The notes: generated by a model from the sequence alone, not told the origin. A stretch of DNA of 64,000 nucleotides from an uncultured Granulosicoccus sp. (GCA_947499955.1 CANMQI010000001.1:558001-622000); one strand, 5' to 3'; positions 25,551 to 34,579 are shown, counted from the first letter of the stretch. Numbers and translations are program-made.

Positions 25551-26992
25551 GCGACGCTTCTGTCCAGTGCACGCGTTATGCGCTTGATATGCAGATAATC
25601 CTGCAAGGCCAGGTGCGAACAGTCATGCCCGATGCCTGATTGCCCGATGCCCCCGTGGGGCAGATCGATATCGTATTTCACGCCATTGATCTGGACTTCT
25701 CCGTAGCGCAGGCCGGCAGCGTAGCGCTCGGCCCTGGCCAGGTCCTGCGTGAAGACATAGGCCGTCAAGCCCCCTTCCTCACAATCGTTGGCCTGTCGCA
25801 GCAGGTCGGTTTCATCATCGAAAGGGATGATGCTGACGACCGGCCCGAAATTTTCCTGCCGGTAGATGTCCATGGTCTGTGTCACATGGCCCAGGACGGT
25901 GGGTGCCAGAAAGTGCCCCTGTTGCAGTTCCTGCGGACGATCACCACCAGCGAGCAGTCTGGCGCCATCGGCAACGGCGCTGTCGATCAGTGACTTGATG
26001 CGCTGCCAGGCCCGGCCATCGATGACGGGGCCGGTGACGATATCACGCGTCTTGTCGAACCCTGTCACGGCCGCATTGGCGCGCTCCACGGCCCGCTGCG
26101 TGAAGGCCTCCAGCACCGAGCGATGCACGAACACCCGGTTGGGCGAGACGCAGATCTGCCCGGCATTACTGAATTTCACGCCACAGACGATATCGGCAGC
26201 CTGATCCAGATCGGCATCCTCGAACACCAGTACCGGTGCATTGCCTCCCAGCTCCATCGAGTAGCGCTTGATGGTCGTGGCACCGGTGCGCATGATATGT
26301 CGACCGGTATTGGTTGAACCGATCAGGGTGATCAATGAGGGCACTGGAGACGCGGTGAGCGCATCCGCCACATCGTAACCCTCGGTACAGAGAATCTGCA
26401 CCACGCCTGCCGGCAATCCAATCCTGTGGCACAACTCGCCGACGGCATAGGCCGAGATCGGTGTTGCCTCGGACGGCCGTATGATGATCGGGCAACCGGA
26501 TGCCATGGCGGGGCCGATCTTGAAGGCCAGATTCAGCAGCGGAAAATTCCAGGCGATGAAGGCCAGCGCCACACCGACCGGCTCATGCACCAGACGATGC
26601 TGGTGCGTACCGGCCCGATCTGCAATGGCTGTGTCATGCACCCGCGCGATTTCCTCGGCATAGAACGCCAGTGAATTCTTCAGGCTATCGACATCCTCCT
26701 GCGTACTGCTCCAGGGTTTGCCCATCTCCTGATGGATGCAGTCACGCAGATGCTCTTCATTGGCAATCACCTCATCACGCAGGCGATGCATCCATTGCTG
26801 GCGCTCGCTGATGGACGTTTGTGACCAACCGGAAAATGCCTTCCTGGCAGCCTGCAGCGCACGTTCGGCATCAATCATGCCGGCTGCGGCGACCGTTGCG
26901 ACCTTCTGATCGTTGGCCGGGTTGATCACCTCGATCTGACCTTCACCACTGACCAGTTCGCCGGCGATATACATCGATTTCGAATAATTCAC
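25547..26992 (-). CDS. NAD(P)-dependent aldehyde dehydrogenase
   Basis: A 481-residue ALDH. Catalytic Cys281 sits in NAGQICVSPNR and the general base Glu247 in MELGGN; FIAWNFPLL and GSTNTGRHI bind the dinucleotide. Length and motifs fit succinate/2-oxoglutarate semialdehyde or glycolaldehyde/lactaldehyde dehydrogenases. In a locus with two sugar-acid dehydratases, oxidation of 2-oxoglutarate semialdehyde (Weimberg-type pathway) or of a glycolaldehyde fragment (Dahms-type) is likely. It is tightly packed between the GMC gene (nine-base gap) and the dehydratase gene. Confidence 0.92.
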   Translation of the reverse strand: MNYSKSMYIAGELVSGEGQIEVINPANDQKVATVAAAGMIDAERALQAARKAFSGWSQTSISERQQWMHRLRDEVIANEEHLRDCIHQEMGKPWSSTQEDVDSLKNSLAFYAEEIARVHDTAIADRAGTHQHRLVHEPVGVALAFIAWNFPLLNLAFKIGPAMASGCPIIIRPSEATPISAYAVGELCHRIGLPAGVVQILCTEGYDVADALTASPVPSLITLIGSTNTGRHIMRTGATTIKRYSMELGGNAPVLVFEDADLDQAADIVCGVKFSNAGQICVSPNRVFVHRSVLEAFTQRAVERANAAVTGFDKTRDIVTGPVIDGRAWQRIKSLIDSAVADGARLLAGGDRPQELQQGHFLAPTVLGHVTQTMDIYRQENFGPVVSIIPFDDETDLLRQANDCEEGGLTAYVFTQDLARAERYAAGLRYGEVQINGVKYDIDLPHGGIGQSGIGHDCSHLALQDYLHIKRITRALDRSVA

Positions 26993-27001
26993 GATAACTC
27001 C

Positions 27002-28621
27002 TCAGTCGAACAGATTGCCAATGTTGTTCTTGATGCTGTCACCGATATACAGCGCCAGCGCCTGAATGGTGGACGTGGGATTGACAGCGCCGGCGGTGAC
27101 GAAGATGGAACCATCGACGATGAACAGATTCTTCACGTCGTGGCATCGTCCCCAGCCATTGACGACCGATGTCTCCGGGTTGTCGCCCATGCGGCAGGTA
27201 CCCATCTGATGCCAACCGGCCCGCCACCAGAGCTCATCGCCGGACTTTGACAATACCTCTCTGGCACCCGCAGCCTGCAGCAGTTCGGTGGCCCGAGCCT
27301 CACCATGGGCCAGCATGCGACGGGTGTTGTCACCGAGCCGGTAGTGAACTCTGGGGGCCGGAATGCCATCGCTATCGGTCAGCTCGGGGTCCAGGGTCAC
27401 GCAGTTGTGTTCTTCCGGCAGATCCTCCGCCACGATAGTCAGGCTGGCAAGAAAGGGGTAGATATCATCCATGACATGCCGATGCTCCTGCCCCCAGGGT
27501 ATGGGCTGATCAATGCCATAGCCGCCGAGTGCAAATGTCATCGGTGTGGTCGAACGCCCCGAATGCAGACCATAACCACGCACGAAGTCGCGTTCCGGAT
27601 CTGTCTCGTAGAATTCCTGGCTGAGTATCGAACAGGCCATGGGTCCCTTGTGCCCATCCATCGGCTCATTGAACACTCCGGATACGCCCTTCAAGGGATG
27701 GAACATCAGATTCTTCCCCACCATGCCCGAACGATTGGCCAGACCATCGGGGAACAGTCGCGAGGCAGAATTGAGCAATAGCCGAGGTGTACCGATACCG
27801 TTGCAGGCCACGATCACCAGCTCGGCATCCTGACGCTGCACCTGGCCACTGGCATCGTGATACAACACGCCGGTCGCCAACCCGCTGTGTTCATCCACCA
27901 GAATTTCACGAACCCGGCTATGGGTTCTGAGCTCCACCCCCGCCTGCTCCAGCATCGGCCAGTAGGTGAAGTTAGTGCCACCCTTGGCACCCGCCGCACA
28001 GCCTAGATCGCAGGTACCGGCATTCACGCATTTCTGACGGCCCTCGACATCCTCACTCAGAATGGCAACATCCGATGGCCACCAGTGCCAGCCCAGCGCA
28101 TTGAACCCCTGCGCCAGTCTCTGCCCGAGCTTGCCTATCGGTATCGGTGGATGCGGCGGCTCATAAGGTGGGTAGGCAGGATTTCCCGCAAGCCCGGAAA
28201 CCCCGGTATTGCGATCATTCATCGCATAGAAAGGCTCCAGAGTTGCATAATCGATCGGCCAGTCGGACGCCACACCATCGAGCGTATGTGCCCGGAAATC
28301 CGATGGCTTCATGCGTGGCCAGTGGCCGAGAAAATTGATGGTCGAGCCGCCAACGCCATTGAAGTTGACCGGTGCTATGCAGCTGTCATCAACGTTGATG
28401 GGGTAATCCTCCGGCAGCCCTCTGACATTGGGATCGCAGGAGAACTCGGCATAGCGAGCCAGCTCGTAGTCTTCGCGACGACTCGGAAAGTCCTTGTCAT
28501 GCACGTGCCCGCCCTGCTCCAGACAGACAATCTGCATGCGTGTTTCGAGCAGTGACCAGGCGATGGCCGCGCCTGATGCCCCGGCGCCAATGATCAACAC
28601 GTCTACCGGTTCTGCGGACAT
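27002..28621 (-). CDS. GMC-family FAD oxidoreductase
   Basis: A 539-residue glucose-methanol-choline type flavoenzyme. The FAD loop is DVLIIGAGASGAA at residues 8-20; FNGVGGSTINF is the flavin-attachment region; the C-terminal active-site pair is in WHQMGTCRMG and GAVNPTSTIQALA. It most resembles sugar and sugar-acid dehydrogenases that work with a small Gluconate_2-dh3-type subunit, which is encoded immediately upstream. No Tat or Sec signal is visible on either subunit, so the pair should be cytoplasmic, unlike the periplasmic gluconate 2-dehydrogenase complex. The electron acceptor is unknown and no cytochrome gene is adjacent. Confidence 0.9.
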   Translation of the reverse strand: MSAEPVDVLIIGAGASGAAIAWSLLETRMQIVCLEQGGHVHDKDFPSRREDYELARYAEFSCDPNVRGLPEDYPINVDDSCIAPVNFNGVGGSTINFLGHWPRMKPSDFRAHTLDGVASDWPIDYATLEPFYAMNDRNTGVSGLAGNPAYPPYEPPHPPIPIGKLGQRLAQGFNALGWHWWPSDVAILSEDVEGRQKCVNAGTCDLGCAAGAKGGTNFTYWPMLEQAGVELRTHSRVREILVDEHSGLATGVLYHDASGQVQRQDAELVIVACNGIGTPRLLLNSASRLFPDGLANRSGMVGKNLMFHPLKGVSGVFNEPMDGHKGPMACSILSQEFYETDPERDFVRGYGLHSGRSTTPMTFALGGYGIDQPIPWGQEHRHVMDDIYPFLASLTIVAEDLPEEHNCVTLDPELTDSDGIPAPRVHYRLGDNTRRMLAHGEARATELLQAAGAREVLSKSGDELWWRAGWHQMGTCRMGDNPETSVVNGWGRCHDVKNLFIVDGSIFVTAGAVNPTSTIQALALYIGDSIKNNIGNLFD

Positions 28622-28649
28622 GGTCGTATACCTCGTTGTGGTTGGTCGT

Positions 28650-29081
28650 TCAGCAGGGCCGATAAAGACGACCGCGCGCTTTCACCGCTGCTGTCAGGGC
28701 ATCGAGCTGCTCGGGCGTTTCGCTGGCAACCTGGTAGCCTTGCGGATGTACCGGCCAGGGTGCCAGGCCCAGTTGCTGCCGGACATCAGCGCGGCTGTAA
28801 TACGCCATGTAGACCAGTCGCTGCAGGCTGGCAAACGCCTGCGGCTTGTCGCTCTGCAGCTGGCGCAGGGTATCGGCGGTCACCACCATTGGCGATGCGC
28901 TTGCCAATAGCTCTGCGACTTGCGCGTGCAGTTGGCCCTCCTCCTGTAGCCTCTGCTGCAGGAAGTTCATCACGCCCGGCGCATTGCCAGAGGGAATGCC
29001 CTTCGCCGGATTACCCGGAATCAACAGATCCAGTATCTGCTCGAGCGTCTGAGACTGCTCTGCACTCAATCGGCCGGACAT
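28650..29081 (-). CDS. Gluconate 2-dehydrogenase subunit 3-like small subunit
   Basis: A 143-residue mostly helical protein that in this family supports folding, export or electron transfer of the GMC partner. The family start LSAEQSQTLEQILDLLIPG is clear, and the central AYYSRADVRQQLGL plus the PWPVHPQGY segment match the family. The normal Tat signal of gluconate 2-dehydrogenase subunit 3 is missing, so it is presumably a cytosolic chaperone-like subunit. It lies 28 bases before the GMC gene and 15 after the permease gene. Confidence 0.82.
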   Translation of the reverse strand: MSGRLSAEQSQTLEQILDLLIPGNPAKGIPSGNAPGVMNFLQQRLQEEGQLHAQVAELLASASPMVVTADTLRQLQSDKPQAFASLQRLVYMAYYSRADVRQQLGLAPWPVHPQGYQVASETPEQLDALTAAVKARGRLYRPC

Positions 29082-29096
29082 GATCTGCTCCTCACC

Positions 29097-30281
29097 TCAG
29101 CGTTCCTGTGCACTGCCTGCTCGTGACAAGGCATCGATGGCAACTGCCAGCAACAGAATGGCCCCCGAGAACATCAGCTTGTCGGCAGCACTGGCGCCAG
29201 ACAGATCCAGACCGTTACCGAGCGAGCCGATAACCAGGGCCCCCAGGATCGCGTTCCAGACCGAACCGCGCCCACCGAACAGGGATGTTCCACCGATGAC
29301 GGCGGCACCGATCGCTTCAAGCAACAAGGGACCACCGGCAAAGGCATTGAAGGAGACCGAGGCATAGCGTGAAGCGCCGAGAATGCCGGCGATGGCTGCC
29401 ATCAGACCGACGATGCCGAACGCGGCAATGCGGATGTAATTGACGTTCATGCCGACTCGGCGAGCGCTCTCGGCATTACCGCCAACAGCGTAAAGGGAGC
29501 GACCGAAGGGTGTGGATGTCGTGATCCAGCCGAGCAAGGCTGTCAGCCCCACCAGTAGAATCACCAGCAAGGGCACCCCCTTGTAGCTGTTGAGTGTCAT
29601 CACCACGGCCAGCAGAATCCCTGCAAAGAAACCTATCTGCCCCCACAACGCCAGCGCGGAATCGACCTCGACACCCCGTTGCCGACGCTGCGACTGTCGC
29701 CGCAGCACGATCACGGCAAACACGATGATGCACAGAATGGCCACCGCCCAGCCCAGCAGCGGTGGCAGACTGACCGTGGTCAGACTACGGACGAACGGGT
29801 CACGCATATTGACGGCACCCTGCGCACCGAGAATCTTCAACATCAGGCCCTGAAAACCCAGCAAGCCTGCCAGGGTCACGACAAACGAGGGTATGCCGAC
29901 ATAGGCGACCAGCCAGCCCTGAACGGAGCCCAGTACGATTCCGGTGGCCATGGCAGCCAGACAGGCAAGCGGGCCCGGAACCCCCATGACGATCAGCACC
30001 GCCAGTACCGCCGCACAGACCCCGGCGGTGGCGGCTGCCGACAGGTCGATATCCCCCAACAGCAACACCAGCGTGATGCCCACCGCCAGCGTACCCACCA
30101 CCGCCGACTGCATGAACAGGAAGTAGAAATTGCGCGGGCTCAGAAAGGCAGGCTCGGCAATGCCGAAGTAGATCCAGATGGCAATCAAGGCCAGCATGAC
30201 GGGCACGAATGCGCCGAAACGCGTTTCGCGCAGACGCCCGAAGCGTTGCCCGATGGATAGTGTCGAATCAGATGGCATCAT
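29097..30281 (-). CDS. Xylose/ribose-type ABC transporter permease
   Basis: A 394-residue inner-membrane permease of the CUT2 class (XylH/RbsC-like) with about ten to eleven helices. The LLLGDIDLSAAA segment and the later YAVGGNAESARRVGMNVNYIR loop are characteristic of the BPD_transp_2 family; GSLGNGLDL lies near the C-terminus. Starts are two adjacent ATGs (30281 or 30278) overlapping the ATPase stop, with GAGGGG just upstream. It works with the ATPase and binding protein encoded on either side. The substrate is probably a pentose, hexose or aldonate. Confidence 0.9.
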   Translation of the reverse strand: MMPSDSTLSIGQRFGRLRETRFGAFVPVMLALIAIWIYFGIAEPAFLSPRNFYFLFMQSAVVGTLAVGITLVLLLGDIDLSAAATAGVCAAVLAVLIVMGVPGPLACLAAMATGIVLGSVQGWLVAYVGIPSFVVTLAGLLGFQGLMLKILGAQGAVNMRDPFVRSLTTVSLPPLLGWAVAILCIIVFAVIVLRRQSQRRQRGVEVDSALALWGQIGFFAGILLAVVMTLNSYKGVPLLVILLVGLTALLGWITTSTPFGRSLYAVGGNAESARRVGMNVNYIRIAAFGIVGLMAAIAGILGASRYASVSFNAFAGGPLLLEAIGAAVIGGTSLFGGRGSVWNAILGALVIGSLGNGLDLSGASAADKLMFSGAILLLAVAIDALSRAGSAQER

Positions 30282-31083
30282 CAGGCCCCTCGTCCAGTCC
30301 ACGTGTCATGGCCACCACGATTTCATCCGGCGTCGTGTCTGCCGTTCGCCAGGTAGCCACATTCATACCGTGCCGAAGAACGCAGATGCGATCGGCGACC
30401 TCGAAGATATCCCGTAGATTGTGGGAGATATACACAACGGCATGCCCGGTATCACGCAGGCGTTTGACCACATCCAGCACCTGGCGGGTTTGCGCAACAC
30501 CCAGGGCTGCGGTCGGTTCATCTAGCAGGACCACGGAACTCTCGGCCCCGACCGCCCGCGCGATGGCAATGGCCTGACGCTGACCACCGGAAAGCCCTCC
30601 GACCTTTGCCCGCACTGAACGCAGGGTCCGCACTTGCAATCTGTCAATGGCAGCCTTCGCCTTGACCTCCATTTCCATCTCGTCAATGGGACGCAGAAAG
30701 CGTGGCAGGAATGTCCAACCCGGCTTCAAGGGCTCAGCCCCCAGTGACAGATTGGCCGATACATCCAGATTTTCGCAAAGTGCCAGATCCTGATAGACAA
30801 TCTGGATACCCAGTGAGGTGGCATCCAGTGGCGTGCTGACACTCACCGGTTTGCCCTCCATCTGAAAACGTCCCTGATCAGCAGCAATGGCTCCGGCAAG
30901 CACCTTCATCAAGGTGGATTTGCCAGCACCGTTGTCACCGACCAGCGCCATGACCTCACCCCGGGCAACCTCGAAATCGACTCCGCGCAGTGCTTCCACA
31001 CCGCCGAAACTCTTGCCGATTCCTGTCACCTTCAGGTGAGCCGGTGGAGCCTGAGGCTCCACCACTGCTGCTGTCGAGTTCAT
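30268..31083 (-). CDS. Sugar ABC transporter ATPase, single nucleotide-binding domain
   Basis: A 271-residue ATPase with Walker A GDNGAGKST, Q-loop VYQDLAL, signature LSGGQRQAI, Walker B VVLLDEPT and switch His in YISHN. CUT2 importers often have a fused double ATPase of about 500 residues (XylG, RbsA); here only one domain is present, so it must act as a homodimer, as in the FrcA-type systems. ATG 31083 lies one base from the binding-protein stop. Confidence 0.9.
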   Translation of the reverse strand: MNSTAAVVEPQAPPAHLKVTGIGKSFGGVEALRGVDFEVARGEVMALVGDNGAGKSTLMKVLAGAIAADQGRFQMEGKPVSVSTPLDATSLGIQIVYQDLALCENLDVSANLSLGAEPLKPGWTFLPRFLRPIDEMEMEVKAKAAIDRLQVRTLRSVRAKVGGLSGGQRQAIAIARAVGAESSVVLLDEPTAALGVAQTRQVLDVVKRLRDTGHAVVYISHNLRDIFEVADRICVLRHGMNVATWRTADTTPDEIVVAMTRGLDEGPDDAI

Positions 31084-31084
31084 C

Positions 31085-32149
31085 TCAGTTCGCGCAGAAG
31101 TCTGTCGTGGCGGCCACACCCTCGCAGACCATCTCCTTGCTGACCGAGGAATCGTGCTCGATCACATAGGCAACACCTTCTTCGCCCACCGCCGAGTAGG
31201 AACCGACCGGCACGAAAGGTACTTCAGCGCCCATGCCGACGGTTACCGTTTCAGTGGCCAGATCCGAAAAGTCCTTGCCGTCGAGCATGCGTACGGTGAC
31301 CTCGGCAGCAGCATGCGCCATTTCGGACAGAGGTCTCCAGCCGCATTGAGTCTGTTTGCCCAGCAACATCAGTTGCTGTGCCTGCACCGTGCAATCAAGC
31401 CCGGATACCGGCACCGTACCGGCCATGCCCTGCTCTTCCATGGACGCAATGGCAGCGCCGGCATTACCGTCATTGGACGACACCACACCCTGCACCTTGT
31501 TATCGAGCTGAGTCAGCGCCTGGTCCATGGAACGTCGCGCAATGGCCGGATCCCAACCCTGTGTCCAGTTTTCATAACCCAGCACTCGCTCACCGCTATC
31601 GAACAAGGGCTGCAGTGCCTTGACCTGCCCCTTGTAGATATCGTGTGCACCCGGATCGGTAGGAGACCCCTTTAACAACACAAGTGTGTCACCTTTCTCG
31701 GTATTGTCGACCACATGCATGGCCTGATCGTGTCCCATGCCAACAAGGTCAGCCTGAATCCAGACAGCGTTGTTCTCCGAATTGATCAATCGGTCATAGG
31801 CAATGGTTGGCACGCCGGCTTCGGCAGCACTGTCAGCAATGATGGCCGAGCTTTCTCCGTCGATGGAAATGACAACCAGCACCTTCGCACCCTGTGTCAA
31901 TGCCTGTTCAGCCTGACGCTGCTGCGCCGTGGTGTCATTGTTGGCATTGAATACCTCGACGCTGACATCCGGAGCCAGTTTCGCCATGGACTCCTTGAAG
32001 AACATGGCGTCCTGGCTTTCCCAGCGAGGGTTCACATTCTCTGGCAGCAGCAGAGCCACCATGTCTTCAGCACTGGCGGCACCCGCGCCGGAAAGTACCA
32101 GTGATGCCATGGCGATGGTCACTGCCTGTCTGCTCTTGTTGAAAATCAT
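31085..32149 (-). CDS. Sugar ABC transporter substrate-binding protein (XylF-like)
   Basis: A 354-residue periplasmic type I binding protein. A signal peptide runs to about AASAED. Family features are ISIDGESSAIIADSAAEAGVPTIAYDR (here VISIDGESS ... VPTIAYDR), VSSNDGNAGAAIASM and the conserved VSGLDCTVQAQQL. The resemblance to xylose-binding proteins suggests a monosaccharide or derived acid. The start is firm: ATG 32149 has GAGGAG eight bases upstream. It is the first gene of the transporter-GMC-ALDH-dehydratase operon. Confidence 0.9.
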   Translation of the reverse strand: MIFNKSRQAVTIAMASLVLSGAGAASAEDMVALLLPENVNPRWESQDAMFFKESMAKLAPDVSVEVFNANNDTTAQQRQAEQALTQGAKVLVVISIDGESSAIIADSAAEAGVPTIAYDRLINSENNAVWIQADLVGMGHDQAMHVVDNTEKGDTLVLLKGSPTDPGAHDIYKGQVKALQPLFDSGERVLGYENWTQGWDPAIARRSMDQALTQLDNKVQGVVSSNDGNAGAAIASMEEQGMAGTVPVSGLDCTVQAQQLMLLGKQTQCGWRPLSEMAHAAAEVTVRMLDGKDFSDLATETVTVGMGAEVPFVPVGSYSAVGEEGVAYVIEHDSSVSKEMVCEGVAATTDFCAN

Positions 32150-32367
32150 TGCTTCGCTCCTCATGAAAATGATGACGCAACACTGCGCCGTGGTGTCGGT
32201 GGTAACAACGCCAGGTACTTTTCTGCGGGCACGGGGAGGCCCAAGCCGAAAATTCAGGGTTGCTTGTGGACCGGGCTCACCCACCGGTCGAGTCCGGGCA
32301 GTACTCAGGAGGCGGCTAGCGCGAGGCCATCACCGCTGGAGCCGATCGATGCCGGCTTTTCAATCAA

Positions 32368-33117
32368 TCATTCTGATTTGCCATAGTCGCTCACGGCCCG
32401 CGTCATGCGCTCATGGGCATCTGTCAGCAAGATGGTCATCTTCTGTTCCGCCAGAGCGGCATCGCGTGCCAGAATGGCATCGCACACCTCCCGGTGAAAC
32501 GGGATGGAATCCTCGTTCTTGCGAGGATCGTTGTTGGTCAGCCGAATGGAGGTCAGCAAGGCGGAAAAGATGACCCCTTCCATCGAGCGCAGAAATTCAT
32601 TGCCTGCGGCATGCAGAATGGCTCGATGGAAAAAGGCATCGGCCATCACGAAATCTTCCACTGCCCGCTTTTCCTGCTCCATTTTCTGCTGCGCAGCTTC
32701 AATGGCCGCATGGCTGTCAGGGGTTCCGACGCTGGCGGCCCAGCAAGCCGCCTTGGGCTCGATCACCAGGCGAATATCCATCAACTGACGCAGGAAATCA
32801 GGACTCGGCTTGGCTGACTGATGCCAGGCGAGCACATCGTCGTCGAACAGCATCCAGTTGGAGCGATCCCTGACTCGTGTGCCGCTACCGCGTTTGACTT
32901 CCACCATGCCCTTGGCCACCAGCAACTTGATGGCCTCACGAATGACGGACTTGCTCACCCCGAAGCGTTCAGCGAATGTGGTCTCGTCACTGACCAGCTC
33001 GCCTGCCGGCGGTGAGCCTGCCACGATTCGGCGGCCGATTTCGCGACAGATCTGCGTCGCCAACCCGGGAGCTACACCGGAGGCACCTTTGAGGTCGTAA
33101 TAGAGTAATTCAGACAT
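32368..33117 (-). CDS. FadR-subfamily GntR regulator (FCD domain)
   Basis: A 249-residue regulator of the FadR/UxuR type. Residues 15-85 form the winged helix (RFGVSKSVIREAIKLLVAKG, split as FAERFGVSKS and VIREAIKLL); residues 110-235 form the helical FCD ligand domain, with metal-site residues in MDIRLVIEPKA, the FHRAI segment and the later IPFHREVCDAI. Such FCD regulators usually sense sugar acids or their products. It lies directly ahead of the sugar-acid operon, and a perfect 15-base palindrome sits ten bases before its start codon. Confidence 0.9.
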   Translation of the reverse strand: MSELLYYDLKGASGVAPGLATQICREIGRRIVAGSPPAGELVSDETTFAERFGVSKSVIREAIKLLVAKGMVEVKRGSGTRVRDRSNWMLFDDDVLAWHQSAKPSPDFLRQLMDIRLVIEPKAACWAASVGTPDSHAAIEAAQQKMEQEKRAVEDFVMADAFFHRAILHAAGNEFLRSMEGVIFSALLTSIRLTNNDPRKNEDSIPFHREVCDAILARDAALAEQKMTILLTDAHERMTRAVSDYGKSE

Positions 33118-33126
33118 GCCTTATTC

Positions 33127-33141
33127 AAACATCTGATGTTT
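33127..33141. promoter_or_regulatory. Candidate FadR-type operator
   Basis: AAACATC-T-GATGTTT is a perfect 7-1-7 palindrome nine bases upstream of the FCD regulator's start. Position and symmetry suggest autorepression; I found no second full copy before the binding-protein gene. Confidence 0.5.
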
Positions 33142-33176
33142 CGCTTGTCCAGACCTTTTCGCGTTTTTCAGATGAT

Positions 33177-33399
33177 TTGAGTATTCACGGGAATTCAGCT
33201 CGAAGTGCTCCGCTGTGTCGTGAAAGGCTTCCAGTACAGGAAGAGTGCCGTCAACAGCACTGTTCGCCTCGACGTCGGCAACGGCACGGTCATCACCTCG
33301 ATGATCACCAATGCCGCAGTGGCCGATCTGGGTCTGGCAGAAGGCGCGAGCGCCCATGCCATCGTCAGGGCATCAGATGTGATGGTCGCCGTAGACTGA
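33177..33399 (+). pseudogene. Frameshifted Mop/TOBE-like molybdate-binding domain
   Basis: From GTG 33205 the frame gives a nearly complete 64-residue Mop-type domain: LRCVVKGFQYRKSAVNSTV, then ITSMITNAAVADLGL and the typical ending AIVRASDVMVAVD. The conserved ISARN start that should precede it is present only as GNSAR in another frame (codons from 33177). Adding two bases after the CGA at 33201-33203 would restore SARNVLRC. This suggests a recently broken gene, or a shortened one starting at GTG 33205. Mop domains bind molybdate or tungstate oxyanions; no molybdenum transport genes are nearby. Confidence 0.65.
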
Positions 33400-33414
33400 C
33401 ACCCTCTCGAAGGC

Positions 33415-34500
33415 CTACGCAGACTCGCGCAGGGCCAGGCCGTCCGATGCACGAAAGAAATGCAGTTTGGAACGGTCCAGATAAACGTCGACAACGTCGT
33501 CCGGTTGAGACTTGTTGCTGGCTGGCATCTGTGCGGTGAACTTCTCGTCCCCCACCTTGCCTATCAGCAGAGTATGCGGGCCGAGAGGTTCCATTTCGAT
33601 TACCGTTGCCTTGATGCAAGGCCCCAGTGATGAATCCTCGCCGGTATGTTCCGGACGAATCCCCAGGACCATCGCCTCGCCGGCGGCAGTGGCCAGATGG
33701 GCGGGTGCCGGGACCCGGAAGCCGTTGTTGCTGACGAACACGGGCTGCCCGTCTTCCATGGCAACCTGCCCTGCCAGCATGTTCATGCTGGGAGCCCCGA
33801 TGAACGAGGCTACAAACAGATTACGCGGCCTTTCATAGAGCGTGATGGGGTCAGCGGCCTGTTCGATGACGCCGCCTTGCATGACCACCACCCGATCAGC
33901 CATGGTCATGGCCTCGACCTGATCGTGTGTGACATACACGATGGTGCTCTTGAGCCGCCTATGCAATTGCTTGATTTCGGTGCGCATCTCGATGCGCAAT
34001 TTGGCATCCAGGTTCGACAGCGGTTCGTCGAACAGAAAGACATCCGGATCACGCACCAACGCCCGGCCAATAGCCACCCGCTGACGTTGCCCACCCGATA
34101 GCTCTGCAGGTTTGCGATCCAGGTAGTCATCCAGATTGAGAATGCGCGAAGCCTCCTTCATCGCCGCGTGTGCTTTCTGCTTGTCTTCGCCGCGCACCTT
34201 CATGCCATAGGTGATGTTCTCACCCACTGTCATGTGGGGGAACAGGGCATAGGACTGAAAGACCATGGCGCAGTTGCGCAAGCCGGGACGCAGATGGGTC
34301 ACATCTCGCGAGCCGATACTGACGGTACCGCTGGTCGCAGTTTCCAACCCGGCGATCATGCGCAGTGTCGTGGTCTTGCCACAACCGGACGGACCGACCA
34401 GTACGACAAATTCGCCATCGGCGACTTGCAAGTCAAGCGAAGGAATCACTTCCACTTCGCCAAACGACTTGGTGACATTCTCAATGTTTATTGTGGCCAT
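33415..34500 (-). CDS. CUT1-type sugar ABC transporter ATPase (MalK/UgpC-like)
   Basis: A 361-residue ATPase: Walker A GPSGCGKTT, Q-loop VFQSYALFPHMTV, signature LSGGQRQRV, Walker B VFLFDEPLSNLD, switch His in VTHDQVEA, and a C-terminal OB-fold regulatory region with LGIRPEHT. It powers uptake by the two permeases at 36085-37985. It is last in the deoC operon and is set off from the binding-protein gene by a hairpin. ATG 34500 is preceded by a short A-rich leader. Confidence 0.93.
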   Translation of the reverse strand: MATINIENVTKSFGEVEVIPSLDLQVADGEFVVLVGPSGCGKTTTLRMIAGLETATSGTVSIGSRDVTHLRPGLRNCAMVFQSYALFPHMTVGENITYGMKVRGEDKQKAHAAMKEASRILNLDDYLDRKPAELSGGQRQRVAIGRALVRDPDVFLFDEPLSNLDAKLRIEMRTEIKQLHRRLKSTIVYVTHDQVEAMTMADRVVVMQGGVIEQAADPITLYERPRNLFVASFIGAPSMNMLAGQVAMEDGQPVFVSNNGFRVPAPAHLATAAGEAMVLGIRPEHTGEDSSLGPCIKATVIEMEPLGPHTLLIGKVGDEKFTAQMPASNKSQPDDVVDVYLDRSKLHFFRASDGLALRESA

Positions 34501-34547
34501 TTCCAGGTATTCATTTTAGCCGTGTTCGGCTATCGCCAGTCTCGAAA

Positions 34548-34579
34548 CTGCTCCTCCGGGCTTGACCCCGAAGGAGCAG
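34548..34579 (-). terminator. Hairpin between binding-protein and ATPase genes
   Basis: CTGCTCCTCCGGG (34548-34560) pairs with CCCGAAGGAGCAG (34567-34579) around a six-base loop with one mismatch. It lies 30 bases after the binding-protein stop in the minus-strand operon and probably limits ATPase expression or protects the upstream message. Confidence 0.75.

Noticed and set aside
29679-30260. Plus-strand open frame rich in Gln, His and Asp opposite the sugar permease
   Set aside because: The composition is typical of the complement of membrane-protein codons, and no motif is present.
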